Positions 21,781 to 34,235 are shown, numbered from the stretch's first letter. The stretch is DNA of 64,000 bases from Colocasia esculenta (GCA_014218235.1 CM024756.1:77002152-77066151), one strand, 5' to 3'. The notes: generated from the letters alone by a model not told the origin. Made by a program: numbers and translations.

Positions 21781-22273
21781 CAATACAAAAGCTAGATCAA
21801 ACACAAAAGAGATTAGATCCTCTAGCAATGATCTGATTCAAAATAGATTCGTACACAAAAATTTGTGCAGAACTTCATGTACAAATCTCACAAACAAAAA
21901 GGAAGAACAAACTCTGAGATGAGGGAAATGGATGTAGAAAGAGTGTTCTTCGATGAAGAGGCTTGCAGAGACTTCAATTGAGGAGGCTTGATGGAAATCG
22001 ATGGAGATTCTCCTCAATTGGCGATGCTCTGCTTTGATGGCATCTGAAATGCCAGAAATCCTTCTTCCCTGAGCCTCTTCAGTTGGATCTGCTCCCTTGC
22101 CTTGCACAGCAACCTTCTCTCCAGGGATTCCCCTTGATTCCCTTGTCCTTCCTCTTGAAAGGATGGCTTGCAGCTTCTGGAGATGGAGACAGATCTGAAA
22201 ACCCCCTTTGGCCGCCAAAAGGCTTCTTCTGGAAGTGTATGGGCTCTCTTGCCTTGGGTATAAGGAACATGGG

Positions 22274-22281
22274 TATTTATA
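22274..22281 (-). promoter_or_regulatory. TATA box of the solo LTR
   Basis: The minus strand reads TATAAATA. It is the best TATA word in the LTR and fits minus orientation. Confidence 0.55.
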
Positions 22282-22392
22282 GCCCCATTGTCCATAAAGT
22301 GCCTTGGGGTGCATGGGCACGGAAACCTAGGTCAAATCCCCTAAATCCCAAGCAGCCACGTGTACAGAGAAATTCACGATTTTGACTTTCAG

Positions 22393-22612
22393 CCGGAGTG
22401 TGTCGACCTGCCCTGATCTAGTCGACACTGCCTGGGACTAGTGTCAACACTGCCTGGGACTGTGTCAACACTGCCTGGGACTAGTGTCGACACTGCCTGG
22501 GACTAGTGTCGACCTGACTTGATCTAGTGTCGACCTGCTGTCCCAGTCAGGCAAACTGATCTATTGGAACTGGGTCTAGTGTCGACCTCACTGATCTAGT
22601 GTCGACACTACC
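22393..22612. repeat. TGTCGACAC array in the solo LTR
   Basis: About nine copies of TGTCGACAC or TGTCGACCT and their TGTCAACAC variants, separated by CTGCCTGGGACTAG or CTGATCTAG spacers. They lie upstream of the TATA box in element sense. The core is the same as in gypsy element F although the spacers differ. Confidence 0.85.
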
Positions 22613-22749
22613 AAGACAAAAATGTGTGAACCTGAAAATTTAACACATAAACCATTAGTACAAGATATTATCATTAAAATATGAGATATTAAACATCAAA
22701 AACATGTTGTTTAAGCATTATTGTGATATGTATAAAATGTATAACATGT

Positions 22750-22928
22750 TCAACATATCATCATCAAAATCACAACATGTCATCATCAAAATCACAAAAT
22801 GTCATTATTAAAATCACATATGTCATCATTAAAATCATAATATCTCATCATTAAAATCACAATATGTCATCATCAATATCACAGTATGTCATCATTAAGA
22901 TCACAGTATGTCATCATCAAAATCAAGG
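22750..22928. repeat. Short tandem repeat, about 22-24 bp unit
   Basis: Seven to eight imperfect units of ATGTCATCATCAAAATCACA type lie in the U3 part of the solo LTR. Confidence 0.7.
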
Positions 22929-23076
22929 TATGAGTGATGTTCATTGGATATCATTAAAATACAACTTTAGGAAGTTCCAAAACACACTCAACCCAACAAA
23001 GACTTGATGATCAGAGTGTTTTTGTATGACTATCGTTCTCTGTCTGTGTGTTGTTTCTTCTGGAGTTCCTTTCTTC

Positions 23077-23084
23077 AATATATA
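23077..23084 (-). promoter_or_regulatory. Probable TATA box of element A 5' LTR
   Basis: TATATATT on the minus strand, as at 398-405. Confidence 0.5.
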
Positions 23085-23794
23085 GCTTCAATTTGAAATC
23101 TAGACGTTGAAGCATACGTTGCCTCTAGCTTTTGGTGGACGTTAGACTGAGTGGCACTTGGAAGCTTCTAGTCAACAGTCCTTTATCCATTTGTTCACGC
23201 AAAGAGATAGGATCTTCTGAAGTGTCCTTTGTCTTCTACAAGGTCCAACATTGTATGACGAATGTTGTCAGAGACCTGCATACATTAAATGCTAGAACAG
23301 TAGACAGCTAGGCTATCTCTTATTGTCAGTCAACGTTGGTGTGAATATTCACCAAAATAGTAATGCCATTTTGATGTTCTAAAAGATGCATATAGAATAG
23401 ACACAATAATGGATGATATCGTCTGTATGCATGCAGAGATACGTTCAGTCTTCATTAAATGCACAACTGTCAGAAGAATATGTGCGAAGACTTTGACTAT
23501 TCAACCCGTTGAAAGGATAAGTCATATGTCAAGTTGATTGATATGAAATCGATGCATTTATGACTTATGAAATCGTTATGCAACCAAATAGCAAATCATT
23601 GTGAGATATGAAAGAATCATTGTGATCATCAAGGAAATCATTATGATTACTTAAGAAGTCGATGCACAAAGCAAATCGTTATGAGACCAAAGAAATCGAT
23701 GTGATTACTTAAGAAGTCGATGCACACAAGCAAATCGTTATGAGAACCAAAGAAATCAATGTGATAAGAAAATCGTTATGATCACTAAAGCAAT

Positions 23795-24092
23795 CGTTAC
23801 GCAAGTAAGTCGTTACGATGACTAAAGGAACCGTTACGAGAGCAAGTCGTTACGATGACTAAAGGAATCGTTACGAGAGCAAGTCGTTACGATGACTAAA
23901 GGAATCGTTATGAAAGCAAGTCGTTACAATGACTAAAGGAATCGTTACGAGAGCAAGTCGTTACGATGACTAAAGGAATCGTTATGAAAGCAAGTCATTA
24001 CGATGACTAAGGGAATCGTTACGAGAGCAAGTCGTTACGATGACTAAAGGAATCGTTACGAAAGCAAGTCGTTACGATGACTAAAGAAGTCG
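23795..24092. repeat. 37-bp tandem array, 8 units, in the 5' LTR of A
   Basis: Same unit as 1003-1416 but with eight full copies. The copy-number difference arose after insertion, by slippage or unequal exchange. Confidence 0.85.
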
Positions 24093-24539
24093 ATGCAAGC
24101 AAATCGTTACGCTCTCTTTAAGAAGTCATTGTAGGAACAATTTCTTTTGAAATCAGAAGAAGTTTCAATCTATGAAGAAATTGTTAAGGTACTTATGAAA
24201 TGGTTATGAAGAAATCGTTACAGTTCTACTGTAATCGTTATGATCTATAAAAGAAACCGATGTGTACTTAGACAAATATGATGCTATAGATACAATGTAA
24301 AGATGCTTACCTGTTTTGGCTTATTTCCTTTGGTATTATTCCTGTGCTTAAGACTTGTAGAACATAGGTTAGTGACCTTTAATTAAGGGTTTGAAATTAT
24401 CACAATAATATGGTTTTGTTAATCACCAAAATAGAAATGTAATTACTTTTAATTACATGGGGATAGACTGTTCATCAATTTTCTCCCCCTTTTTGTCATT
24501 AAGCAAAAAGATACGAGAGTGACAAAGAAGGGAAGAAAG

Positions 24540-25222
24540 ATAAATGGGAGCAAAGGAAACCAGTTTATTCATTCTGAGGGGGTACATGAAGATAGAAGGT
24601 AGGAGACAGAAGAGAGGCATGGCGAGAAATGATTTGCCAAACCTTAAGTTCTTGTTCTTCAAAATGTTGCCGAAAGACCCCACTAGCGATGGAGTAAGAA
24701 GGTCCCATGTCAGGAACCATTAGCTAGATATGAAGCGCCTGCTACTCGTCTAAGAAACAATCATAGCAGTCTGGATCAAGAGAGAATTTGTAAAGACTAG
24801 TTTTTCCAAAACTGGCGTGCTGGAGGAACTGACCAATGTTGATGGGGTAGTGGATTTTATGCTACTTCAGGTCCTTCTTCATAGCCACAAAAACCTTGTA
24901 CCTTTCAGTCCAAGTATCGTACGAATTCCGAACAAGGTGAATGGAATTGGAATCAAGGAATTCGGCAGCAGACAACAGGTTGATTCGATTTTGCCTGAGA
25001 TGCATTGATGACCTGGAGCTGCTCAATAGTAAGGGGATAAACCTTTTCCCATTCTGAGGGAGACAAGCGCTCACATTTAGATAGGAGAGGGGCAAGAACA
25101 TTAGCATTGATGAAAGCCCCGTGATATTCCCATAGACAAATCTGTGGAAAGAAAGGGAGAGACCTTGCTGAACTAAAATTTGGCCAAACCTGAGCAGATC
25201 TTTCAAAAATCAAGGAGCCAAC
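24540..25222 (-). pseudogene. ORF3 C-terminal part of element B
   Basis: Minus-strand frames 25213-24953 and 25206-24862 hold LAPLLSKCERLSPSEWEKVYPLT and DTWTERYKVFVAM. Both are recognisable counterparts of the A protein (LAPILPECERL, IWVERYKVYVAL). The last part near 24700-24560 matches GVFRQ- and LLSP-type motifs. Several frameshifts and in-frame stops break it. Resemblance to A is only moderate, so the region has evolved for long as part of two separate elements. Confidence 0.6.
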
Positions 25223-25429
25223 TGATGATCAGCTCATCCCCATATAATTTCATGAATTATATATCTATTTTTGTGATTAACAAAACTTCAATTAAGTGTT
25301 ATCTAACAAGTTTCATGAAGCTTAGGCACAAGAAGTAAATCAGCGAAATAAAAACTATGTAAGTATTTCTTACATTAAAGTATTTAGAGTTCAAAGCATG
25401 AATTTTGACTAAGTACACATCGACTCGCT

Positions 25430-26330
25430 TTGAAAGCATAACGATTTCCATCATAGCATAACGATTTCATAAGTTACTGCATTACATAACGATTTCATAA
25501 GTATCACATCAATTTCGATCTCAGAACGATTCGCTAAGTGTATACATCGATTTCTATTAAAGCATAACGATTTCATAAGTTACGACATAACACAAGATTT
25601 CATAAGTACCTTATCGATTCGGATTTATAACAATTCATTCCGCAACGATTCGATAAGTAACCACAACGATTTCATCACAACAATTCGATAAGTGAGCATA
25701 ACGATTTCGTCTCACAACAATTTGTTAAGTGAGCATAATGATTTTGTCTCACAACGATTTGTTAAGTAAGCATAACGATTTGGTTCGTGCAACGATTTGA
25801 TAAGTAAGAACAACGTTTTGCTTTCACATCGATTTGGTCGTCAGAACAATTCGATAAGTTTCACATCGATTTGGTAAGACAGAACGATTCGATAAGTTAC
25901 ATAACGACTTGGTCATTATACCGACTCGAAAAGTTACGCAACGATTTGCTTGCTGTAACGACTCGATAAGTCACAACAACGACTTGGTCTGTGTAACGAT
26001 TCGATAAAGCAAACAACGATTTGATCACTGTATCAACTCTACAAGTGAAACAACGATTTGTTTACATCGATTTGCCTGTACACAACGATTTGTTTACTAT
26101 TAAACAACATCGCAATGATTTGGTTATAACGATTCACTTATAACGACTTGCTTATACTCTCATAACGATTTGTCTCTTACATCGACTTGGTTATGACTGT
26201 ACAACGATTTGTATTCACATCGATCTGTTTATGAATGAATAACGATTTTACATAAACAACGACTTATTCACATAACGATTTCATAAGTCATACTCATAAC
26301 GATTTTGTGAATCACATCGATTTGATATTC
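25430..26330. repeat. AACGATT word array in the solo LTR
   Basis: About 0.9 kb with dozens of copies of ATAACGATTT, ACAACGATTTG, ACATCGATTT and CGACTTG-type words at irregular spacing of 12-25 bp. They sit in the U3 part. The same position in A carries the CGTTACGA array, so the array position is conserved while the word has changed. Confidence 0.8.
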
Positions 26331-27039
26331 AAATATATTGAAAGTCAAAGTCTTCTCACGTGTTTTTCGATACTCATGCATTTAATGTATCTGTACATCT
26401 CACTGGACGGTAAATATCTGGATATCTTCCATTCCTATGCTTCTATTGAAAACACCTTTTTAGATAGCAGAAAAGTATTTCCATTCTGGTGTATATTCCT
26501 ACTCCCTGGTTTCTAACGTTGACTGACAAGCCAAGAGATAGTCTAGCTGTCCACTGTTTGGTATTTATTATGTGCAGATCCTTGAAAGAACCACTCTCTA
26601 ACATTGGCAACAAAGAAGCTGCAGAATATCTGGAAGAATTCTTTCCTTGCTGCATGGATCAGAAAACATTAAATGACTGCAAGCACACCTGACGTACACG
26701 TCAAACCATGCAGTCTAACGAGCATCCAACACAGAGACAATGGATACTTCAACGACTACATTTTTCAAAGAAGATACAAATAGAAGACTGGTGCCTACAT
26801 GAAGATAATCTCTTGAGAATTTAAAATCCGCAAGCACCATAGAAGAGCTCAAGTCTCACTCCATTGTTTTGCTGTAGCTCTTAGCTCTCTGAATTCATAG
26901 CTTAGCCTTTGAGAGCCGTGTACTGAGAGATTTCGTCTTTTGTAGATCTTTCTCTCTCAGTCCTTGCTTCAGATCAAGTATTGTTCTATTAGCTTGATCT
27001 AGGGGCATCCTGTTTATTTTCATCCTTGTTAAGAAGTTC

Positions 27040-27270
27040 CTCTTCAGGTGTGAAGAGAAGACTTGTTGGTAACAGGTGGCTTTTTCCCTTCGTGTTGAAG
27101 GAAGACTGTGTGATCAGGGTGTTGCTTTTCCTCTTCAGGTTGTGAAGAGAAGACCAGCGTTGCTGGGTGTGTAAGTGTCCTTAAGGGGGACTGTACCCTT
27201 GTAGTGAGATCCTGAGGTGTTGCTCAGGGACTGGACGTAGGACTCCTTTGGAGAGGAGGTCCGAACCAGG
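27040..27270 (+). ncRNA. Tandem hairpin cluster in the second solo LTR
   Basis: Perfect short stems in order are CTCTTC/GAAGAG (27040-27057), CCTTC/GAAGG (27087-27101), CTCTTC/GAAGAG (27131-27149), CCAGC/GCTGG (27154-27166), AAGGG/CCCTT (27183-27200) and CCTGAG/CTCAGG (27211-27228). Last comes an outer stem CTGG/CCAG (27231-27234, 27266-27269) enclosing CTCCT/AGGAG (27243-27247, 27254-27258). Allowing for orientation, the order mirrors the cluster in A. Confidence 0.45.
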
Positions 27271-27447
27271 ATAAAATCCTTGTGTTGTGTGTTTGTCTGT
27301 CTGTTCATTATTTTCTTGATTACTAACACTAATAGTCAAATGTAGTGTTTGTCTTGAACGTTTTTATTTACAGGTTTGGTTAACCAAATTTTAAGAATCC
27401 CATTCACCCCCCCCCCCCCCCGGGCTTTCTAGTTAGGCAACACCAAC

Positions 27448-28632
27448 TGCAGATTCCATGATGAGAGAATGGAGAGGAGGCAGGAACACCACATCTGGGA
27501 TCGCCAAGGTGGCAAAATCTACCCGAATCGAGTAGGTATGGGCATCAGTTGAACCAAGAGCATGAATAGCTTGCCGGAATTGGCCAAGCTGAACTTCAGG
27601 TAGATTAGGATATAGAAATAATCATTATACATCTAGAAGTGCCGGATGAACCTAATCTCTTTCTGAACAAAGGGCCCCCAGGTGGTCTTGTGCAGGATCT
27701 AGAACCACTCAGAGAGAGTCAAAGGATGATCTCTGGGTGGATATCTAGCTGCCTGAGCGTGAAGAAATGGCTGTAAAGGGACTTTTGACCCCGAGCCCAC
27801 TGCTCTTCAGATTTGGCATCAGCCATGGAAAATATTTTTGATTTTTTAGCCTTAGAGAGAGAGGTGAAAGGAAGAATGATATTGAGATGGTCAGTGAGGT
27901 TGAGAGTTGGAAGTCCAAAATGGTGGCAAAGGTGGTTTTCTGAAGATATTCACGATAGAGAGGCTTGTTTTTAGTTTAATAGTGAGGGAGAACCAAAGAG
28001 GAGGAAAACAAGGTTCAAAGGAAACAGGGGGTTTGAAGAAAGTTTCATTTTCTTAGGAACATGGCTAGAAGAGCCAGCCCTATGGATGTGAGTGCTGACC
28101 TGCAGGACTGATCGAAGAATTGCTTCTTCGAATTCATCTTTGATGTCCTAGATCTCAGATGTTCAGTGAGCACTCTCAGGAATGATGGTTACAAAGGAGG
28201 GAGGAGTAGAAGGATTGAGGAAGGAATACTCAGGTGGTGGAGGAGTATGGAGGGTCCTGCAGATGAAGGACCGGAGGAGGAAGCTCCAGCTAATGAGGAG
28301 GAGGCTGGGGTGCCTCAGAGGAGGAGGAGGAATGAATGTGGTGGAGGCAAGAGAAGAAGAGGTGATAGGAAATGGAGTGGGTGAGGAGATGTTTTTAGGA
28401 AGGGGTTGTTTGAAGGTAGCAGGTGCTAGAGGTGCAGTGGAGGATGATGGTGGAGAAGGAGGTGCTGGAGTTGGAAGAGAAGAAGAGCTAGGGGGCTCAG
28501 GGGCTACAGCCTGTCTTCATCTTCTCTAGCTGATACAGCCTCAGACTCCACTGGCCCTGATGGCCCAGACTCATCCAAGATTGGCCCTGGTGGCCCTGAT
28601 TGCTCAGCTTCAACAGGCCCTGATGGCTAGAC
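27448..28632 (-). pseudogene. ORF3 middle part of element B
   Basis: The minus strand continues the B accessory ORF. The 27690-27450 part resembles the A segment at 12444-12205. The 28632-28180 part is Pro/Ser/Gly-rich with GPSGP-like units as in A 13580-12861, but shorter and broken by many indels. The plus-strand ORFs at 28166-28529 are shadows of its purine-rich complement. Confidence 0.5.
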
Positions 28633-30786
28633 TGTGATGGATCATGGTATTTATACCCATTAAGGCTCCATATCCAAGTCCGTCTCCTGCGATCGGACCG
28701 AAGTCTCGCAAGGGATATCTCACACATGCGTCCAGTAAGAATATAAAAGACAACCACACAGTATAAGACACAAGAAAGTACATGTGCTCATACATGCATA
28801 TAACAATTTACAACTGTCCCAATACATTATTACATGTCCAAATAAAAAGTACAACTACCTGGGGCATACCCCGAGGGAGCACAAGCTCACACAGTACTAC
28901 AAACTCGACTCAACTGCTGGTGGTACAAGTCTGCCACAACGCCTCCACAAGCCACACAAACGATACGCCCTAAAAAGAACTGTAGGAAAGTGAGCCTCAA
29001 CAAGTCACAGGCTCAGTAGGGGCTACCTAAAACAACACAGGAAATTAAAGAGACCTCAACCCCAAAGGGTCTCGCTGGCAACATTGATAGCCAAACCATT
29101 TCATGCTCACAACATTTGTATATAAACTACAATTAAATATAAATACATTAACTGAACACAACCTCGGAAAGTAAGAAAGAGCAACAAGACTAGCACCACA
29201 CCACTAGTCCACTCCACGACTGAAATGCCTAGGCCTCGAGCCTCACAGGCAAACCTTAAACATTTGGGTATCTGGACTGCTAACCAAGAGCTGGTCCATT
29301 ATGCCATAAACCACGGTACGGCGAAAACCACACACAGAGCGGCAGGACTGGCTACAACAGCCAATCCATCACATACCAAAACCATACAGAAGCATACCCC
29401 ATAAAGGGTAAAACACAACGAGTGGAAGGTCATACCACACGACCTCCACGAAACACAAATTCTGGGTCAACACCTGAAAAGGCTAGTACACGGCGTACTA
29501 CCACAAACCATTACCCACATGGGGTACAGGTATCTACCAACACAAGGTACCACTACGAAAACCACAAGTAAACTAGTGCCACAGCAGGGCACACCAAAGC
29601 GAGTCAAACCATATCTGGTGAGTCAACACTCACCTACCATAACCAAGACTGTGCCACCACAGGGTACACCACAAACTAGAACCACAGTCACAATTGGGCC
29701 AACACTTGGGCACACCTCAACGGGTCAAACCTCAAATACAAGTGATAAACACACGAGTCACAACCGGTAGCTAAGCACGAGTCGAAAAGGGACGACGCCA
29801 CCACACGGGAACGAACTACTGGCTAATCAGGCCAGTATCCAACCCGGACAACACAACACAAGAACTACCTCTCAGTCTCATAGTCACGGATGAAAGGTCC
29901 AACTGCCGCTCCACGAGAGAAGAACAAACAACTGTGGAGACCAACCAACAACACACCTGCAGACACACAGCTGTAGGCCCATGCCTGGAACCTCTAGGGT
30001 CTCTGGCCGGAGCACCCTAAAGTGAGGCACTGGAAAATCGGACTAGCTAGGGACCAGTGTCGACTACTGGTGTCCGTACCCCCAACTACGAGCGCGCTAC
30101 AAGTGACTCACACCCACAACCACAAGTCGCTTCCCACTATCGTCTTTCCCTCAGCCGGACATACAACTTAAACAAAGGAGTGAGGGTGTCCAGGAAGATG
30201 ACACAGACCTCGACGGTACAACACAAGTACCAGGACAAACCCCGAGCACAACAAGCACACGTGCTGGCTCACAGAGAACCTGGGGTACCCGACTAGAAAG
30301 GTATTCCGGAACAGGCCCGGACCACCAACCTCGGCAAGCTCAAACCACAATATTACACACATAACCTTTATTAGAACCATGGTACAAGGGTCAGGAATAG
30401 CTCAACCTCGGTCAACATATGACCCATGAGCTATCCTATACAACAAAGCACGAGTTTTGCATTATAACATGGCCAACATTGGCCACCGTATGACCACAAA
30501 TCAACACTCGATCATATTAACATAATTTGCATTTGTACGGTAACAAGCCCATCACTGGTCGTACCATGACCTCCACGGCCCATACAACTCATCACATAAT
30601 AGCCATTTAGCATAGTAATCTCATAAACCAATATGAATTCTCAAGTAATCATATTAAACTTTATACGTGCTCTATTAACAGTATGAGCACAAACCACTTA
30701 ATTCACACTAGGGCTAAGTCTACGCAGGACCCTCACTGCCCAAACATCACAACAAAACCCTAAACATTAAACCACAATAGAGTATG

Positions 30787-33700
30787 TGTAAGGCCCTCGA
30801 ATTTTGTTGCATTATTTAATTTCGTGTAAATAATTCATGTGGTGTATGCATAGATGTACATATCTACATATGTATTAACTATTTATACTTATGTATGCAT
30901 GTGTATAATTAGTTGTAAATAATGAATGAATGGTATGATGGTAGCATGTACGTGATAGTATACTTAATGCATGTATATGTATAGGTTATGCATGGTTTCC
31001 TGCATGTTTTGAGTTCTGGCCGAAGGCCAGATTGGCGTCAATATCAATGGACGTTTGTGTTGTGTAGGCGTCAACCTTATGGATGCAACACTAAATCCAG
31101 CGTCCAGCGATGTGGACGTTAACTTCTCTGACCTGCATGCGTTGCAGAGCCCTGAACTCCGGGGGCAAGCAAGCCCAGCCATTGGGGAGAAGTCCCCAAC
31201 GGCTATCAGGCCATCCCATCACCTCTCCGGGGTTTCCTAAGCCCCCTCTCCTATAAACAAAGCCTTTTTGCAACCAGAGAACATCTCTTGACCTCTTTTG
31301 AGAGATAGAGAAACCCTAGAAAAAAAAATCTGTGAGAAAACCCCACCTTTGCAAGCTTGAATCCGACCTTCTGAAGCTGTTCCCGGCGTTCTACTGCGAC
31401 AAGGAGCTAGCTAAAGTGAAGGAGGAGGCTTCCACGACCGTGGTTTGTCTTCTGCACCGATTGAGAACCCAGAGGAAGACTTTCTGGAGGCTTCTTAGGA
31501 CTGCCCAAGGAGAGCTTCTATGAACCCTAGATCCCTTTGGAGTATTTTTCAAGGCAAGTAACCTACCCCTATCGTCCATGTAGATGTCTAGGATGGTTTT
31601 ACTATTTTTACATATTTTTCCTCATGTCCTGGATCCCCCAAATTCCCTTGTTTTTGGAGCTCGGGTCTGTGTTTTGCACAGACCTGAACTTGACGGCAAC
31701 ATCACGTGCCGTCAAGCTCTTCATCAACGGCCAACGATGTTGCCGTTAAGCTCCATTAACGGCCCAAGTATGCCGTTAAGTTTATCAGGACAGTGAACTG
31801 TTCTGCCCTCTATATGATTAATTTCGATGTGTTTTGCGATGAGGATATAGTGTAATTTTATATGTTATGAAAAATAGCTAATGTGATGTGTATGGAAATT
31901 CCTGAAATTTTCTGTGGGTGGCACAAATTGATGAATGTATAGAAATACATGTTGAGGAAAATGGACTATGCATGATTACCTACTGTCTACATGATTCCTA
32001 AGGAATTAAGTGCCCTAGATTTTTCTATGCCATGTGTATATGCGTCAGTTCATACCCTACAAATTTGAGAATTTGTTTAGGTTCATATGATTTACTGTAA
32101 TTTCTGCGACGAAAATAGAAAGCATGAATAGGTTATTCAAAAATCCACAGTAAATCGTATGTTGTGAAATAAATTCGGGGAATTTTCTATAACAAAATGT
32201 ATGATAGATTCAGATATGTGAAATGTCAAATTTGAGATTCATGCTATGTCCCATGACAAATTGAATTAAGAATGGCATGCAATTGAATTTTTAATTTCTG
32301 TAAATGCAATATGACTCAGAAAAATCTGTAAATTTGTATGTGTGGTCATAAACCTGTAATCAGCATGTGGTTAAAATTTCAGGCTATTTGGACAACTGTA
32401 GAATGCAGTATGAAACTTCCATACGAAAATATGTGAATAATGCATGCTATTGTGGAAATGATTTTAAATGCTCGTGCAACCTGATTTATGCAACTTACTG
32501 AATGAGTAATCTCTATCATCTGTAGTACCGTGCTAGGAAAACAGAGCCATATGTGAATGAGAAAGTGTAAGGTGTGTGCGCGCCATGTGTAAAAATGTGT
32601 GTAAAAATCGGTATGTGTAATGTGTAAACTGTGCCAAGTGTGATACTGCCTCCATAGAGGGCCGTGGAACACACTATGGAAAAGTCTCCATGGGAAGGTT
32701 CAATGTGTTGTGATCCTAAGGGCATTAGGATGAAATCCTGGAGGTGGACAAGTACCACTGGTTAGGGTGGAGACTTGTTCTCCCGGTCTGCGCAGTCCAA
32801 GAGTCGTCACTGTATTGCCTAGGTGACGTCTATGTGTATGTGATGTGATGTGTCCTTCTCTGGTGGTTTGGACTATGTATCACGGCACTAAAGTGTAAAA
32901 TGTGAATGTGTTAGTGATCATGTGCAAATGTGTAGTGTGAACAATGTGTAAATGTGAATGTGTAAATGTGCAATGTGTAAAGTGTATACTATGTGATTAA
33001 GAAGTTGTGTAAAAATATGAAACCAAAATGTGAGGATGCAAAATTGAAATCCTTGATATGATGATCTGAAATCATGTTAGAACAGCAACATAATGTGGTT
33101 ATGATCATATGTCCTATATGTGTGCAATGCGTAGAGTCCATGATAGGGACAATCCTTACTTATGTGTAAACCGGTTCATGTATATTTACCACGTTGGGTT
33201 TGAATGAGAACGTAGCTTTCATGTGTTAGATTGTAAAGTGTTTAAACATGTCAAAACAACAAGCTTAAAGTATGTAAAAGGTTTATATGTATGTGTAAGA
33301 ATGAGTAGTAACCATGTTAGCTATGTTTACCTTCATGTATGCAAACTAGTTATGATAAATTGCTTTCATGTTTTAGCTTAATTGAGAGTAGAACTTTTAT
33401 GTGTGGGAATGATTAGAGAGCATGTGATAGGAGATTTTTAATTTAGGAAATCTGAAAGCATGAATCATGTGTATCATTAATAGAATCACCATGATAGGCT
33501 GTGAATCTCAATGACAAGCATGCTACATGATTGCGTCTTGTAAATGTGTATGTAAAACCTGCTATGACATGTACATGTACGGTATGTGTAGTGTTATTTG
33601 CTGAGTCTTTTAGACTCATTACTTGCTTCGGCGTACAAGCATAGTTGGTGACGACACACTTGCGGAGGAAGCAGTGGAGACCGACTCCGAGCGTGGAAAT

Positions 33701-34044
33701 TAGATTGTTGGCGTACTTTGCGATATTTTGATTTCATAGTATGTAATTTATAACATTGTACTAGCATTATCATGGAAGGAAATGTTTAGTGTGGACAATT
33801 ATATTTGATTTTCAAAATTTAATTATGTGGACTTTTAGTTCTTTAATGTTATTGCAATCATGTATGTTAAATGTGGATGATGAATGAAATGAAGACAGTG
33901 GTTCTTTTACTTCCGCTACTCTGTTCTTATATTCATGTGTATCTCAACTGTATGTTATCGTTTGGGTAAATGTCCCACTGTGGCAACGTTCACTATATCG
34001 ACGTGGGTTGGTATAACCGTACCGATATAATGAGGGTCGTCACA
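30787..34044 (+). repeat. 5' LTR of element C
   Basis: 3258 bp. A word array at 31029-31125 (GGCGTCAA alternating with GGACGTT), a TATA box at 31252-31259 and a second array at 31690-31780 (TGCCGTTAA alternating with TTAACGGC) are visible. The 32560-33000 part is dominated by TGTGTAAATG-type simple sequence. Short ORFs inside are not considered genes. Confidence 0.92.
31252..31259 (+). promoter_or_regulatory. TATA box of element C 5' LTR
   Basis: TATAAACA, about 465 bp into the LTR. The same word is at 39420-39427 in the 3' LTR. Confidence 0.6.
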
Positions 34045-34049
34045 GAGAT

Positions 34050-34067
34050 TGGTATCAGAGAAACCGG
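34050..34067 (+). other. Primer binding site of element C
   Basis: TGGTATCAGAG follows the LTR end after five bases. It is of initiator-Met-tRNA type, and D has TGGTATCAGAGCAACC at the same place. Confidence 0.88.
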
Positions 34068-34235
34068 TTGAGATTGCACATGGATATACATAAGTCATCA
34101 TCCTCATTACATGCTAAGTCTACATATGAATGTCCACATGTGTAGAATTGATTAATAATGAATGAAAAATAGATAAGAAAATGGTTAGGAAATCAATTAA
34201 AGTAGCTCTAATGGTGGCTGAAATTTATTACAGCC

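Larger units (their letters stand above)
21298..22998 (-). mobile_element. Solo LTR inserted in the LTR of A
   Basis: A 1701-bp segment begins TGTTAGG and ends CCCAACA (plus strand), and is flanked by AAGAC at 21293-21297 and 22999-23003. The other LTR copy of A (position 330) has the uninterrupted site. A G-run at 21337 near the left end and a TATA-like box on the minus strand indicate minus orientation. It resembles the SIRE-like LTRs in build. No PBS, PPT or coding sequence is present, so it is a solo LTR left by LTR-LTR recombination. Confidence 0.88.
1..24477 (-). mobile_element. Element A: SIRE-like Ty1/copia retrotransposon (left end off window)
   Basis: Read on the minus strand the order is 5' LTR (20678-24477), PBS (20656-20675), gag, protease, integrase, RT, RNase H, a third ORF region (about 15486-11571), PPT (11390-11406) and 3' LTR (1-1807 plus 11384-11389). 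Integrase before RT defines Ty1/copia. The extra ORF after pol and the poly-C tract near the LTR 3' end fit the SIRE/Maximus group. The internal part is about 9.3 kb. The two LTR copies look about 95% identical by eye, so this is not a recent insertion. It is interrupted by element F (1808-11383) and by a solo LTR (21298-22998). All ORFs carry frameshifts or stops, so the copy is dead. Confidence 0.9.
20678..24477 (-). repeat. 5' LTR of element A, also 3' LTR of element B
   Basis: In element sense it starts TGATGAACAG at 24477 and ends GGCAACA at 20678, about 2.09 kb once the solo LTR 21298-22998 and one duplication copy are removed. It has a run of 12 G (plus strand) near its 3' end, a TATA-like box at 23077-23084 and an 8-unit 37-bp array at 23795-24092. 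On its left is the PBS of A. On its right is a polypurine tract and ORF3 sequence that belong to a second element (B), so this one LTR serves two elements. Confidence 0.85.
25223..27442 (+). mobile_element. Solo LTR (SIRE-like) inserted in element B
   Basis: A 2220-bp segment starts TGATGATCAG and ends GGCAACA. It is flanked by CCAAC at 25218-25222 and 27443-27447, and B's ORF3 continues on both sides. Its ends resemble the LTR of A (TGATGAACAG to GGCAACA), including a poly-C run at 27407-27420, but the body is well diverged. Nothing internal remains. Confidence 0.92.
24478..28632 (-). mobile_element. Element B: 3' fragment of a second SIRE-like copia element
   Basis: A polypurine tract (24478-24494) directly abuts the start of the 20678-24477 LTR. 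To its right is ORF3 sequence on the minus strand related to, but clearly diverged from, that of element A. B is split by the solo LTR 25223-27442. It stops at 28632, where gypsy-type LTR sequence begins inside the SGP-rich part of ORF3. No gag or pol of B is present in the window. Confidence 0.78.

Noticed and set aside
25430..26330. Satellite DNA
   Set aside because: It is confined within a solo LTR with exact target duplications, spacing is irregular, and the equivalent place in A also has an array.
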